A stretch of DNA of 64,000 bases, taken from the NCBI GenBank assembly GCA_044235425.1, contig JBIIHW010000003.1, positions 1 to 64,000 of the forward strand, read 5' to 3'. Under the pieces are notes generated by a model that made no database searches, was not told the origin of the DNA, and saw only the letters and a list, made by a program, of their open reading frames with translations. This document shows, piece after piece, positions 36,431 through 44,802 of this stretch. The DNA is from JBJSXJ01 sp044235425. Its GTDB lineage: Bacteria; Planctomycetota; Planctomycetia; Pirellulales; Pirellulaceae. The first letter of the stretch is position 1. The number at the start of each line of letters is the position of its first letter. The translations under genes and the position numbers were made by a program.

Positions 36431-37486
36431 ATGGATATCCAAGTGTTAATCGCCGTGGCTGCGTTTCCTGATTTAGAGGGACGCACGACCATTTGGCCAC
36501 TCACCGATTGTGGTGGGTTCAGCGGCGTGCAGCTCTGGCGTTTGACGACGCCGCGGGGCGAGTTTTTGCTGCGCTGCTGGCCGTCGGAGCAGACGGAGGG
36601 CGAGCGATTGCGGTGGGTGCATGCCGCCATCCACTTCGCCGCCACTCATGGTTTCCCGCGGCTCGCTGATCCGCTCCCCACCCATCAAGGCGACACGCTG
36701 CTCTGGTTGGGCCAGCGCTTTTGGGAGGCGGCCCCGTGGTTGGCAGGCGAGGCTGATTTTCGGCAGTCGCCTCGGCTGAATAAGCTGCGGGCGGCAGCCG
36801 TGGCTCTGGCCGAATTTCATGTCGCCATCGCCGGGTTTGAACCGGATACCGCCAAGCAGCCGATGCCCGGAATTCGCGAGCGAAATGTCCGTATTCGCCA
36901 GTGGATCGACGGGCGACTCGACCAACTGCAACTAGCCGTGGAGCAGGCCGTGCGAACGGCAAGTGAGGAGGACGAGTTGCCGCAGTTGGCTCGCCAGATC
37001 CTCGCTTCGGCCCCGGCCGTCATGCAGGTGATTCTTGATTCCTTGACGTCAGCGATGACCTGTCGTCAAACGCTGCAACCTTGTCTTCGCGACATCTGGT
37101 ACCAGCATGTACTCTTTCAGGGCGATGAAGTCACCGGCTTGATTGACTACGGTGCGCTGCGTCGTGATTCGATCGCCACCGATATCGCACGACTCATCGG
37201 CAGCCTCGCGGGCGATGAAACCATCGGCTGGCAAGCGGGACTGGATGCCTATCAGACCGTGCGGCGACTCTCACCCATGGAACGAGGACTGGTCGCCGCT
37301 TATGACCTGAGTTCAATTTTGCTCGCCCCGCTCAACTGGCTCGATTGGCTCTACCTGGAGCAACGCTCGTTTCGCGATCCCGTCGCGGTGCTGGAACGAC
37401 TGCGCGAGTTGTCGGTCCGGTTACGGCGCCTGCACGAGCGACTGGATGAGCGGTTAGACTTCCCTCATTACGACCAAACGACGTAG
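36431..37486 (+). CDS. APH-like phosphotransferase with altered catalytic loop
   Basis: A 351-residue protein of the aminoglycoside-phosphotransferase/choline-kinase fold. The C-terminal lobe shows LRDIWYQHVLF, in place of the usual HGDLHxxNVLF, followed by VTGLIDYGALRRDS in place of the IDFxD metal site. Catalytic D221 is kept, the loop His is L219 and the metal-ligand Asn is H226. Either the enzyme uses a modified mechanism or it is a pseudokinase. The N-lobe contains GVQLWRLTTPRGEFLLRCWP as a nucleotide-binding region. Substrate unknown. It stands upstream of the DsbD-like gene on the same strand. Confidence 0.75.
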   Translation: MDIQVLIAVAAFPDLEGRTTIWPLTDCGGFSGVQLWRLTTPRGEFLLRCWPSEQTEGERLRWVHAAIHFAATHGFPRLADPLPTHQGDTLLWLGQRFWEAAPWLAGEADFRQSPRLNKLRAAAVALAEFHVAIAGFEPDTAKQPMPGIRERNVRIRQWIDGRLDQLQLAVEQAVRTASEEDELPQLARQILASAPAVMQVILDSLTSAMTCRQTLQPCLRDIWYQHVLFQGDEVTGLIDYGALRRDSIATDIARLIGSLAGDETIGWQAGLDAYQTVRRLSPMERGLVAAYDLSSILLAPLNWLDWLYLEQRSFRDPVAVLERLRELSVRLRRLHERLDERLDFPHYDQTT

Positions 37487-37549
37487 AATGAAGGCGGGAG
37501 CAACGTGACCATGATGGCTGACGGACTCTGGCATTCAGGAGAGATAACG

Positions 37550-40162
37550 ATGAGTCGACGACAGACGCTGACCAGGGCGTTCATCCTGCTCGTATCCACG
37601 TTCCTGATGACGATAACTTCAGGAGTGCTGTTACAGGGGCGAGTCATCGCGGCGGAAGACCCTCCCAAGTTAAACGTCTTCGAACAACTCGGGGGTGCCG
37701 ATAGTTTTGGTGGGTTGGGGGGAACGGGCGATAAGGTGACATTCACAGCTCGAATTGTCGCCGACAACGGTGGTCCAACCGGGAAGCTCATCGTCACCGC
37801 CGAGATGGAACCGCAGTGGCATATCTATTCGATCACGCAGGCCAAGGGTGGTCCGCTGCCGACCAAATTGGAATTGGGTGGGACGGTCAAAGTCGAACTG
37901 CTAGATAAACAGTTCAAACCCGATCATCCACCAAAGAAGCGTAGGGTCGATGAGTATCCCGGCATTGATTTAGAGGAGTATGAAGGGCGAGTGGTTTGGA
38001 CGGCGGCGGTGCGAGTGAATCCCGCGGCCAGTGGCGCGATGGGCGAGATTACGTTGAAGGCCAGCGGTTTGTCTTGTCGTGATGCAGACAGCTGTGTGCC
38101 GTTCAAACAGACCGTGGCGGTGACGCTCCAGGAGTTCAAGAAGCCCGTCGGCGGCGAAAGTCCGGCGGAGCCGCCCGCGGGCAGCGGCGATAAAAATCCG
38201 GCGGTCGTGGTCGATCAGAAGGCCGTCGAGACGGCTGCCAAGTCGATCGCGCCGTGGGCGGGAAAGCCGGGGCCGTTTCGACCCAAGCTGGCTCATGCCA
38301 ACATCACGGGCGAACTGAAGGCTGGCACGGTTCAGCCGGGAGGCACGGTGACGCTGGTAGTGCGTGGCGAACCGCTTAATCAGTGGCATATCTACGCGTA
38401 TCAAAAGCGCGTGACCGGTGCGAGTAGTGTTTCCATGCCGACGCTCATCGGGCTTCAGCTGCCCGCTGGCTGGACCGCTGTGCCGGCCACGGCGGATGCG
38501 AAGCCAGTGACGAAACCAGATGTGAACGGGGCACTGGTCTCGTACCATGATCGTCCGGTCGAGTGGACAGTGCCGATCAAGGTTCCTGCCGATGCCCAGC
38601 CGGGTACCGTCACGATCCGCGGCATCATGGGCATTCAAACTTGCGACGATCGTCAGTGCGAACCGCCGCAAGGCGTGGAGTTTCGCGCGGAGTTGCAGGT
38701 GGTCGCTTCGGCGAATGCTGCTTCCCAGTCGCAGGCTACTGGCAGTGCGGTTCCACTGACGTTCGCGGCCAGTAAGTACGAGTTAGCGCGTAAGCTGGCG
38801 GAAGGTCAGCAGGCGCCCGCTTTAGCAAACGATCCTGCCGTGGCCGTTGACTCGAAGCCCGCGACCGCCAGCCCAGGCGCGGCGAACAACAGTACCCCGC
38901 AGCGCAAGTGGAACGTCGAGGCCGTACGGAGCGAAGATTCCGAAACCACGCTCGGCTCGGCACTGCTGTTCGCGTTTCTGGGTGGGATCTGTTTGAACTT
39001 TATGCCCTGTGTGTTGCCGGTGATCGGTCTCAAGATTGTGGCATTCGTGCAGCAGAGCCAAGGTGATCGGCGCCGAGTGTTTTTGCTGAACGTAGTCTAT
39101 TCGCTGGGGCTGCTGTCGGTCTTTATGGTGCTGGCGGCGCTGGCCGTAGTCTTCAAACTGGGCTGGGGTCAGCAATTTCAGTCGCAAACGTTTAACATCA
39201 TTTTGATTTCACTGGTGTTTGTTTTTGCGCTGAGCATGCTGGGGATCTGGGAGATTCCGATCCCGGGATTTTCGGGATCGGGTAAGTTGGCGGATGCCGC
39301 TGAGGGTGAAGGTTTATTCGCGGCGTTTGCAAAAGGTGTGTTCACGACGATGCTCGCCACGCCTTGCACCGGCCCGCTCATGGGCAGCGCGCTGGCCTGG
39401 GCCTTCAAGCAACCAGCGCTGGTGGTTTTCGCCACGTTCTTTGCATTGGGTATTGGCATGGCTCTGCCCTATCTGATTCTGGGTGCGGTCCCGCAATTGC
39501 TTAAGTTTCTGCCTAAGGCAGGTGCGTGGATGGAAACCTTTAAGCAGGTCATGGGATTCGTGCTGCTGGCGACGGTCGTGTTCATGCTGAGTTTTATTCG
39601 CCGTGAGTTGGTGGTGCCAACAGCTTCATTGCTGCTGGGTTTAGGAGTGGGTTGCTGGTGGATTGGCCGCACTTCGATATTTGCCGAATTCAGTCAAAAA
39701 CTGGTCGCGTGGTTGACGGGGAGTGGATTGGCGGCCGCGATTGCGCTGCTGGGATTCACGTTTTTGGGACCTTCCCAGGCCCTCTTGCCGTGGCAGCCTT
39801 TTAATCGGGCGCAGGTTGAGCAGATGTTGACCGAGGGCAAGACGGTGATGATCGACTTCACCGCCGATTGGTGTTTGAATTGCAAGACCAACGAAGTGAT
39901 CGCTTACAACACGAAGAAAACCTTGGCGATCGTGTCGGAAAATGCCGTGGAGGTGATCAAGGCAGATAAGACTCACGCGGATGAAACCGGCGAGGCAGTT
40001 GATCAGTTTTTACGCGATTTGGGGCACACGAGTGTCTCGATTCCGTATCTCGTGATCTTCCCTGGCAACGGTGACCCGCCGATTGCGTTTGACGGGCCGG
40101 TCACTCAGGGAAAAATTACCGCCGCATTGCAGAAAGCGGGTCGGTCCAAAACATTAGAGTGA
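37550..40162 (+). CDS. DsbD-like thiol:disulfide transporter with two N-terminal domains and thioredoxin
   Basis: An 870-residue membrane protein that carries reducing power from cytoplasm to periplasm. After a signal sequence come two DsbD-N-type domains, each with a Cys pair (CRDADSC near 174, CDDRQC near 364). The CcdA-like membrane domain has the redox Cys in NFMPCVLPV (about 486) and TPCTGPLMG (about 604). A C-terminal thioredoxin domain carries WCLNC (C775/C778). Two N-terminal domains instead of one is unusual compared with E. coli DsbD. ATG 37550 follows CAGGAGAG by seven bases. It ends five bases from tRNA-Ser. Confidence 0.9.
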   Translation: MSRRQTLTRAFILLVSTFLMTITSGVLLQGRVIAAEDPPKLNVFEQLGGADSFGGLGGTGDKVTFTARIVADNGGPTGKLIVTAEMEPQWHIYSITQAKGGPLPTKLELGGTVKVELLDKQFKPDHPPKKRRVDEYPGIDLEEYEGRVVWTAAVRVNPAASGAMGEITLKASGLSCRDADSCVPFKQTVAVTLQEFKKPVGGESPAEPPAGSGDKNPAVVVDQKAVETAAKSIAPWAGKPGPFRPKLAHANITGELKAGTVQPGGTVTLVVRGEPLNQWHIYAYQKRVTGASSVSMPTLIGLQLPAGWTAVPATADAKPVTKPDVNGALVSYHDRPVEWTVPIKVPADAQPGTVTIRGIMGIQTCDDRQCEPPQGVEFRAELQVVASANAASQSQATGSAVPLTFAASKYELARKLAEGQQAPALANDPAVAVDSKPATASPGAANNSTPQRKWNVEAVRSEDSETTLGSALLFAFLGGICLNFMPCVLPVIGLKIVAFVQQSQGDRRRVFLLNVVYSLGLLSVFMVLAALAVVFKLGWGQQFQSQTFNIILISLVFVFALSMLGIWEIPIPGFSGSGKLADAAEGEGLFAAFAKGVFTTMLATPCTGPLMGSALAWAFKQPALVVFATFFALGIGMALPYLILGAVPQLLKFLPKAGAWMETFKQVMGFVLLATVVFMLSFIRRELVVPTASLLLGLGVGCWWIGRTSIFAEFSQKLVAWLTGSGLAAAIALLGFTFLGPSQALLPWQPFNRAQVEQMLTEGKTVMIDFTADWCLNCKTNEVIAYNTKKTLAIVSENAVEVIKADKTHADETGEAVDQFLRDLGHTSVSIPYLVIFPGNGDPPIAFDGPVTQGKITAALQKAGRSKTLE

Positions 40163-40167
40163 GAGAG

Positions 40168-40249
40168 CGGAGGCCACGGGACTCGAACCCGCAACCGGTT
40201 TCCCGGCATCTGATTTCGAATCAGACCCCTCACCATTCGGATAGCCTCC
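40168..40249 (-). tRNA. tRNA-Ser (anticodon CGA)
   Basis: Read on the minus strand, the acceptor GGAGGCT pairs with GGCCTCC (one T-G pair). The anticodon stem TCTGA/TCAGA holds loop TTCGAAA with CGA at 40218-40216. A long variable arm (GCCGG-GAAA-CCGGT) and T arm GCGGG-TTCGAGT-CCCGT identify a class II serine tRNA. CCA is not encoded. It is convergent with the DsbD-like gene. Confidence 0.96.
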
Positions 40250-40256
40250 GGGTCCT

Positions 40257-40284
40257 ATTGTGCCAGGAATGGCGGCGCAATCAA
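40257..40284 (-). promoter_or_regulatory. Possible tRNA-Ser promoter
   Basis: On the minus strand TTGATT (40284-40279) and CACAAT (40262-40257) are spaced by 16 bases, just upstream of the tRNA. Each matches four consensus positions, so the support is weak. Confidence 0.35.
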
Positions 40285-40340
40285 GGCGGGGTATGGTGCA
40301 GGATTCGAGAAATGGTCGTTAACAGCTCGTTTCAGGCCCC

Positions 40341-41903
40341 ATGATGCCAGAGACTCAATCAACCCAGTCCCAGTCTCAAACGACAACTCACTCGTCGTCC
40401 TCAGCGGCAGCCGCCGACTTACAGGCGCTGGCACGGCGCGGGACTTTGCTGGCGGTGACTGGTCAAGTCGGTGCGCAGGTGACGTCGCTAGTGGTGCTGG
40501 GACTGCTTTGTCGTCTGGTCGCGCCGGCGCAGTTTGGAGTTTACAATACGGCGCTCCTGATTGTGATGCTGCCGAGGATGTTTGTGACGCTCGGTCTGTC
40601 CGCCGCTTCCGTTCAGCAGCCCAATTTGAATGATCAGCAGATCACAGCCTTTTTTCGATTGCAGATTCTGCTGGGAGTCGCGGCGGCCGGATTATCCGCC
40701 TTGGTGGGAGTGGCGTTGGGCTGGATCTGGAACGCCGGGGATGTAGGCCTGGTGACGGTGATTTTGGCCGGTTCGAGTATCGTGCTGGCGCTCGGAGCTC
40801 AGCACCAAGCACTGCTCGAGCGTAAGTTACGCGTGGCGACGCTGCTGCGCCTGCGGCTGGTCGCTCAGGCATCATCCGGTATGGTCGCGATCGGCCTCGC
40901 CTGGTGTGGCGCGGGGCTATGGGCGCTGATCGTGCAGCAATATCTGGAACTGTCGATTATCACGCTGCTCTCTTGGTCGCATGAACCGTGGCGACCACGA
41001 CGGGGCATTCCCGCAGCGCGACTGCCCAATCTGCTGACCAGCAGCGGCCAGGCAGCCCTCGCACTGCTCTGTTTTCATCTGGCGCAAAACCTCGACAAGC
41101 TGCTATTGTTCCTGCTGATTGGCAGTCGAGAGGGCGGAGAAGCAGTCGTCGGAATGTATAACCTCGCGTTCAATCTCATGATGAGGCCTATTTTTTTTGT
41201 GACCACTCCGGTCACTGGCGTCATGCTGCCCGCTCTCTCGCGGGCCATGGAAGGCCAGCACCGCCAGTATCAGTCCATGGCGTTGAGTTTCTTTCGGTTT
41301 GTGGCTGTGGCTCTGTTTCCTTGCGCCGCCGGTTTGTGGCTCGTGGCCCATGATGTGACTCGAGTGCTTGCGGGAGCGGCCTGGACGGAAGCGGGCTGGC
41401 TGCTGGCGGCGCTCGCTCCTACGATCCTCGCGCAAGGTCTGATCAACCTCTGCGGCAGTTTGCTGATCTCGGCCAATCGTTACCAGCAACTGGCAATTGG
41501 AGCGGGCGTTGTCATGCTGGTGCAATTGCAAGGACACGTCTCGGGCGCAATTCTTGGGTATCTGTTTTTGTCAGGCAGCGAAGCGTTACCGGGTTTAGGC
41601 GTTGCTCAAGGAATGGCCGCCGCATACTCAACCGTCCTCTTGTTTGTGGTAGCCATCCCCTACTTGCGGTTTGCGTTCGGCAGCGTCGAGTTACCGTTGA
41701 GTGACCTGCTGCGTGCGGTCCGGCCAAGTTTGTTGGCGACGAGTAGTATGACGGCGCTGGTCTGGGCGACTCGTCATTTTTTGCTTCCCGACTCCTGTCC
41801 GCCGGCGCTTCGTCTGTTGGCCAGCGTATTGGTCGGAGTGGCGATTTACGCATTCATGGCCCGTGCGGAAATTCGTTCTGCGCTTCAGCTGGGCTCCCGT
41901 TGA
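40341..41903 (+). CDS. Polysaccharide flippase (Wzx/MATE-type, MOP superfamily)
   Basis: A 520-residue protein with about 13 hydrophobic segments. The N-terminal GQVGAQVTSLVVLGLLCRLVAPAQFG and the central LLFLLIGSREGGEAVVGMYNLAFNL resemble the oligosaccharide flippases that move lipid-linked sugar units across the inner membrane. No glycosyltransferase or polymerase gene is adjacent, so the glycan is unknown. The protein starts with a Gln/Ser/Thr-rich leader (MMPETQSTQSQSQTTTHSS). The gene is divergent from tRNA-Ser and ends just before the palindrome array. Confidence 0.85.
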   Translation: MMPETQSTQSQSQTTTHSSSSAAAADLQALARRGTLLAVTGQVGAQVTSLVVLGLLCRLVAPAQFGVYNTALLIVMLPRMFVTLGLSAASVQQPNLNDQQITAFFRLQILLGVAAAGLSALVGVALGWIWNAGDVGLVTVILAGSSIVLALGAQHQALLERKLRVATLLRLRLVAQASSGMVAIGLAWCGAGLWALIVQQYLELSIITLLSWSHEPWRPRRGIPAARLPNLLTSSGQAALALLCFHLAQNLDKLLLFLLIGSREGGEAVVGMYNLAFNLMMRPIFFVTTPVTGVMLPALSRAMEGQHRQYQSMALSFFRFVAVALFPCAAGLWLVAHDVTRVLAGAAWTEAGWLLAALAPTILAQGLINLCGSLLISANRYQQLAIGAGVVMLVQLQGHVSGAILGYLFLSGSEALPGLGVAQGMAAAYSTVLLFVVAIPYLRFAFGSVELPLSDLLRAVRPSLLATSSMTALVWATRHFLLPDSCPPALRLLASVLVGVAIYAFMARAEIRSALQLGSR

Positions 41904-42000
41904 ACGGGGCGAAGAGCCCCATCGAACAAGGTTCTTCAGGGCTGCGAGATCCGAGCGGTTGGTAAGGTACGTCGCACACGGTGCGGCCGCCCCGCGGATG

Positions 42001-43046
42001 CACCGTTTCTTAAGGGAATATTTCAATCCCTTAAAAGAGCCCAAAACTGGTGCCAGACACCAGTTGAACCCGGCTAAAAACGCCCGCCAACTGGTGCCAG
42101 ACACCAGTTAAATCGTTGTAAACCGTTTGTTGGCAGCACATAGCGAGTTCCGGCTTTTTGATCTGGATTGGTTGATGGGTTCTTGGCCAGCGCTGAGCTG
42201 CGTCGCGTTGAGACAGCTAAGGGTTGAAAGCCGCGCGTTCTTATCGTGCCAATAAGGATGGGCCAACTGGTGCCGGACACCAGTTGAACCGGGCTTAAAA
42301 CGCCCGCCAACCGGTGCCGGACACCAGTTGAACCGAACTCCAGTTGAACCCGCAGATACACCGTTTCTTAAGGGAATATTTCAATCCCTTAAAAGAGCCC
42401 AAAACTGGTGTCAGACACCAGTTGAACCCGGCTTAAAACGACCGCCAACTGGTGCCAGACACTAGTTAAATCGTTGTAAACCGTTTGTTGGCAGCACATA
42501 GCGAGTTCCGGCTTTTTGATCTCGATTGGTTGATGGGGTCTTGGCCTGCGCTGAGCTACGTCGCATTGAGACAGCTAAGGGTTTAAATCCGCGCGTTCTT
42601 ATCGTGCCAATAAGGATGGGCCAACTGGTGCCGGACACCAGTTGAACCCACGGACACACCGCTTCTTAAGGGAAAATTTCAATCCTTTAAAAGAGCCCAA
42701 AACTGGTGCCAGACACCAGTTGAACCCGGCTAAAAACGACCGCCAACTGGTGCCAGACACCAGTTGAATCCAGTTGAATCGTTGTAAACCGTTTGTTGGC
42801 AGCACGTAGCGAGTTTCGGCTTTTTGATCTGGATTGGTTGATGGGTTCTTGGCCAGCGCTGAGCTGCGTCGCGTTGTGACAGCTAAGGGTTGAAATCCGC
42901 GCGTTCTTATCGTGCCAATAAGGACGGGCCAACTGGTGCCGGACACCAGTTGAACCGAACTCCAGTTGAACCCGCGGATACACCGTTTCTTAAGGGAACG
43001 TTTGAAGCCATTAAAAGAGCCCAAAACTGGTGCCAGACACCAGTTG
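42001..43046. repeat. Array of about 300-bp units rich in REP-like palindromes
   Basis: Units begin at 42001, 42359, 42657 and 42981 (caccgtttcttaaggg); the last is cut off at 43046. Each full unit holds three or four copies of the palindrome actggtgccagacaccagt (loop ccaga, or ccgga in the third position). Eleven copies are seen, for example at 42045, 42089, 42265, 42403, 42623, 42701, 42745, 42931 and 43025. The units also share ttgatgggttcttggccagcg and gcgcgttcttatcgtgcc segments. Open frames across the array are fragments with no coding character. It resembles REP/BIME-type intergenic repeats. Confidence 0.92.
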
Positions 43047-43586
43047 AAACGAAATCAACACCACGAAGCGCATGATAGGAAACCTCAGACCGGGCTTCTG
43101 ATTACTGATTTGCGGATATGCCTGTTGGTTCGCCTCCGTATCCGCCATGGTCATCGTCGAGCCGTCCACCAAGTGCACACGCCGGCCCCTCCACAACCAC
43201 TCGGGAGGCACTTCAGCATGCAGTCTCTGGCCAACTTCCCGTGTCAAATCGATGACCGATTGCTCGGGTAGACGCTGGCGTGCTGCACAAAAGCTGCTGG
43301 TGTTCGTCGAACAAGGAGCGCGGCGGTGGGCCACGCGATCTGCCAAGACGTTCTTCACCGCCTGCTGGCACGAACTATTGTGGGATGTGATCTGGGACAG
43401 ATAAGCCCACACGACCGTCGGTAACCCAAAAACCCGCTTGCGATACACGACGCCGGAACGTTTCGTCGCAGCCCTGATGGCTTGCTCGTTTAACAACTCT
43501 CGGAATGGCAAGCCCGTCGTCGAGGCCAGTTTACTTCGCGCCGCCTCGACCTGACTCGTCACCATCTTCCTGTTACACTTGACCAT
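43047..43586 (-). pseudogene. Truncated IS4-family transposase
   Basis: About the first 180 residues of an IS4-type DDE transposase remain: LPFRELLNEQAIRAATKRSG, AARQRLPEQSVIDL and the first catalytic Asp in HLVDGSTMTMADTEANQQAYPQ. The coding sequence stops matching after PIMRFVVLISF, exactly where the palindrome array begins. The frame runs on into the array and ends as junk. The second Asp and the Glu are lost, so it cannot be active. ATG 43586 starts the natural N-terminus (MVKCNRKMVTSQ). Confidence 0.88.
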
Positions 43587-43789
43587 CCTTGGTCTCCTTT
43601 TTTGGTGCGTGGATCTGTTGATCAAAAGCACATACATCAGAACGGGAGACCTTTTTTATCCTAGATCAAAATCTCAAAACGACTTACGTCTTAACCTTGC
43701 AGCACTGGGACTCGGGGGCCGCGCGCAGGACACGCCGTGCTGTGGGCACTGGGACTCGGCGACTCGGAGTGGGCTGCGGGAAGATGGCG
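43587..43789. other. Gap between the IS4 remnant and the oxidoreductase gene
   Basis: No gene is seen. The text gcactgggactcgg occurs twice (about 43702 and 43746), a short direct repeat. The segment may include the outer end of the former insertion sequence, but no terminal inverted repeat partner remains to prove it. Confidence 0.4.
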
Positions 43790-44782
43790 TCAGGGACGCA
43801 GGACGATTTTGCCGGCTAGAGTGCCTGCTTGTCGGAGCGTGTTATCTTCCTGTAACTGGTGTGCCTGTGCTGTTTCCGACAGCCGGAACTCACGACCAAT
43901 TCGCGGCTGCAGCTGGCCGTCCGTTAGCCACCGGTTGAGGTCCTCTGCACACACTCGCTGTTCTTCGGGTGTTGCTTTGAACATTACGAAGCCGTGCAGG
44001 GAGCAGCCTTTGACGTAGAACGGTCCGACGGGAAACACTGGTCGCGCATCTCGGCCTGCCATCAGAACAATTCGACCCCGTTCGGCCAGCAGCGGAACAA
44101 TCGCATCGAACTGCGGCTCGCGCGTCGTTTCCCAATAAACCTGCACGCCGCCAGGGGCGAACACTTTGGTGAGTTCGGCCACGTTTTGTGAGCGATAGTT
44201 GATGGCGAGATCGGCGCCCAGCGTGGTGCAGATCGCACACTTTTCATCACTGCCCGCCGTCGCGATTACGCGTGCGCCGGCCGCCTTAGCCAGCTGAATA
44301 ACCACCGAGCCAACGCCGCCGCTGCCGCCGTTCACAAACACGATTTCGCCGGCCTGCAACCGAGCGTTCTGGAAAAGCCCCAGATGAGCGGTGATGCCCA
44401 CCAACGCGCAAGCTGCTGCCGCTTCATCTTTCACGCCAGCGGGTGTTGGATAGAACCATTCCTCGGCGCCACAAACATATTCAGCAAACGTTCCTTGTCG
44501 GCCCATTAAGCCTTGGTTGCTGCCCCAAACCCGATCACCCACTCGAAATCGTCGTACTTCATTTCCCACGGCGACGACCGTACCAGCCACATCGCAGCCG
44601 ACGATGTAAGGCTGAGGCAAAGGCCAGTAATTCGAGCCATTCCGGATGTAGGTATCGATCGGGTTGACCGCGACAGCTCCCATGCGAATGACGATGTCAT
44701 GCGGACCTGGCGTGGGATCCGGCAAATCTCCGTAAATGATTTTGTCAGCAGGTCCCGTTTCGCGAATGAACGCGGCTTTCAT
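43790..44782 (-). CDS. Quinone-oxidoreductase-like MDR dehydrogenase
   Basis: A 330-residue medium-chain dehydrogenase/reductase. The N-terminal MKAAFIRETGPADKIIYGDLPDPTPGPHD, the VNPIDTYIRNG segment and the nucleotide-binding FVNGGSGGVGSVVIQLAKAAGARVIAT are those of zinc-free NADPH:quinone reductases. It probably reduces quinones or enones with NADPH. No structural-zinc Cys cluster is visible. ATG 44782 is chosen at the conserved N-terminus; the frame is open further to 44860. It lies 21 bases downstream of the PSD1-type gene on the same strand and may be co-transcribed. Confidence 0.88.
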   Translation of the reverse strand: MKAAFIRETGPADKIIYGDLPDPTPGPHDIVIRMGAVAVNPIDTYIRNGSNYWPLPQPYIVGCDVAGTVVAVGNEVRRFRVGDRVWGSNQGLMGRQGTFAEYVCGAEEWFYPTPAGVKDEAAAACALVGITAHLGLFQNARLQAGEIVFVNGGSGGVGSVVIQLAKAAGARVIATAGSDEKCAICTTLGADLAINYRSQNVAELTKVFAPGGVQVYWETTREPQFDAIVPLLAERGRIVLMAGRDARPVFPVGPFYVKGCSLHGFVMFKATPEEQRVCAEDLNRWLTDGQLQPRIGREFRLSETAQAHQLQEDNTLRQAGTLAGKIVLRP

Positions 44783-44802
44783 CGGCTCGTATCTCCCTAA
44801 CG

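Noticed and set aside
42001..43046. CRISPR array
   Set aside because: Units are about 300 bp with internal palindromes and nearly identical throughout. There are no unique spacers and no cas genes.
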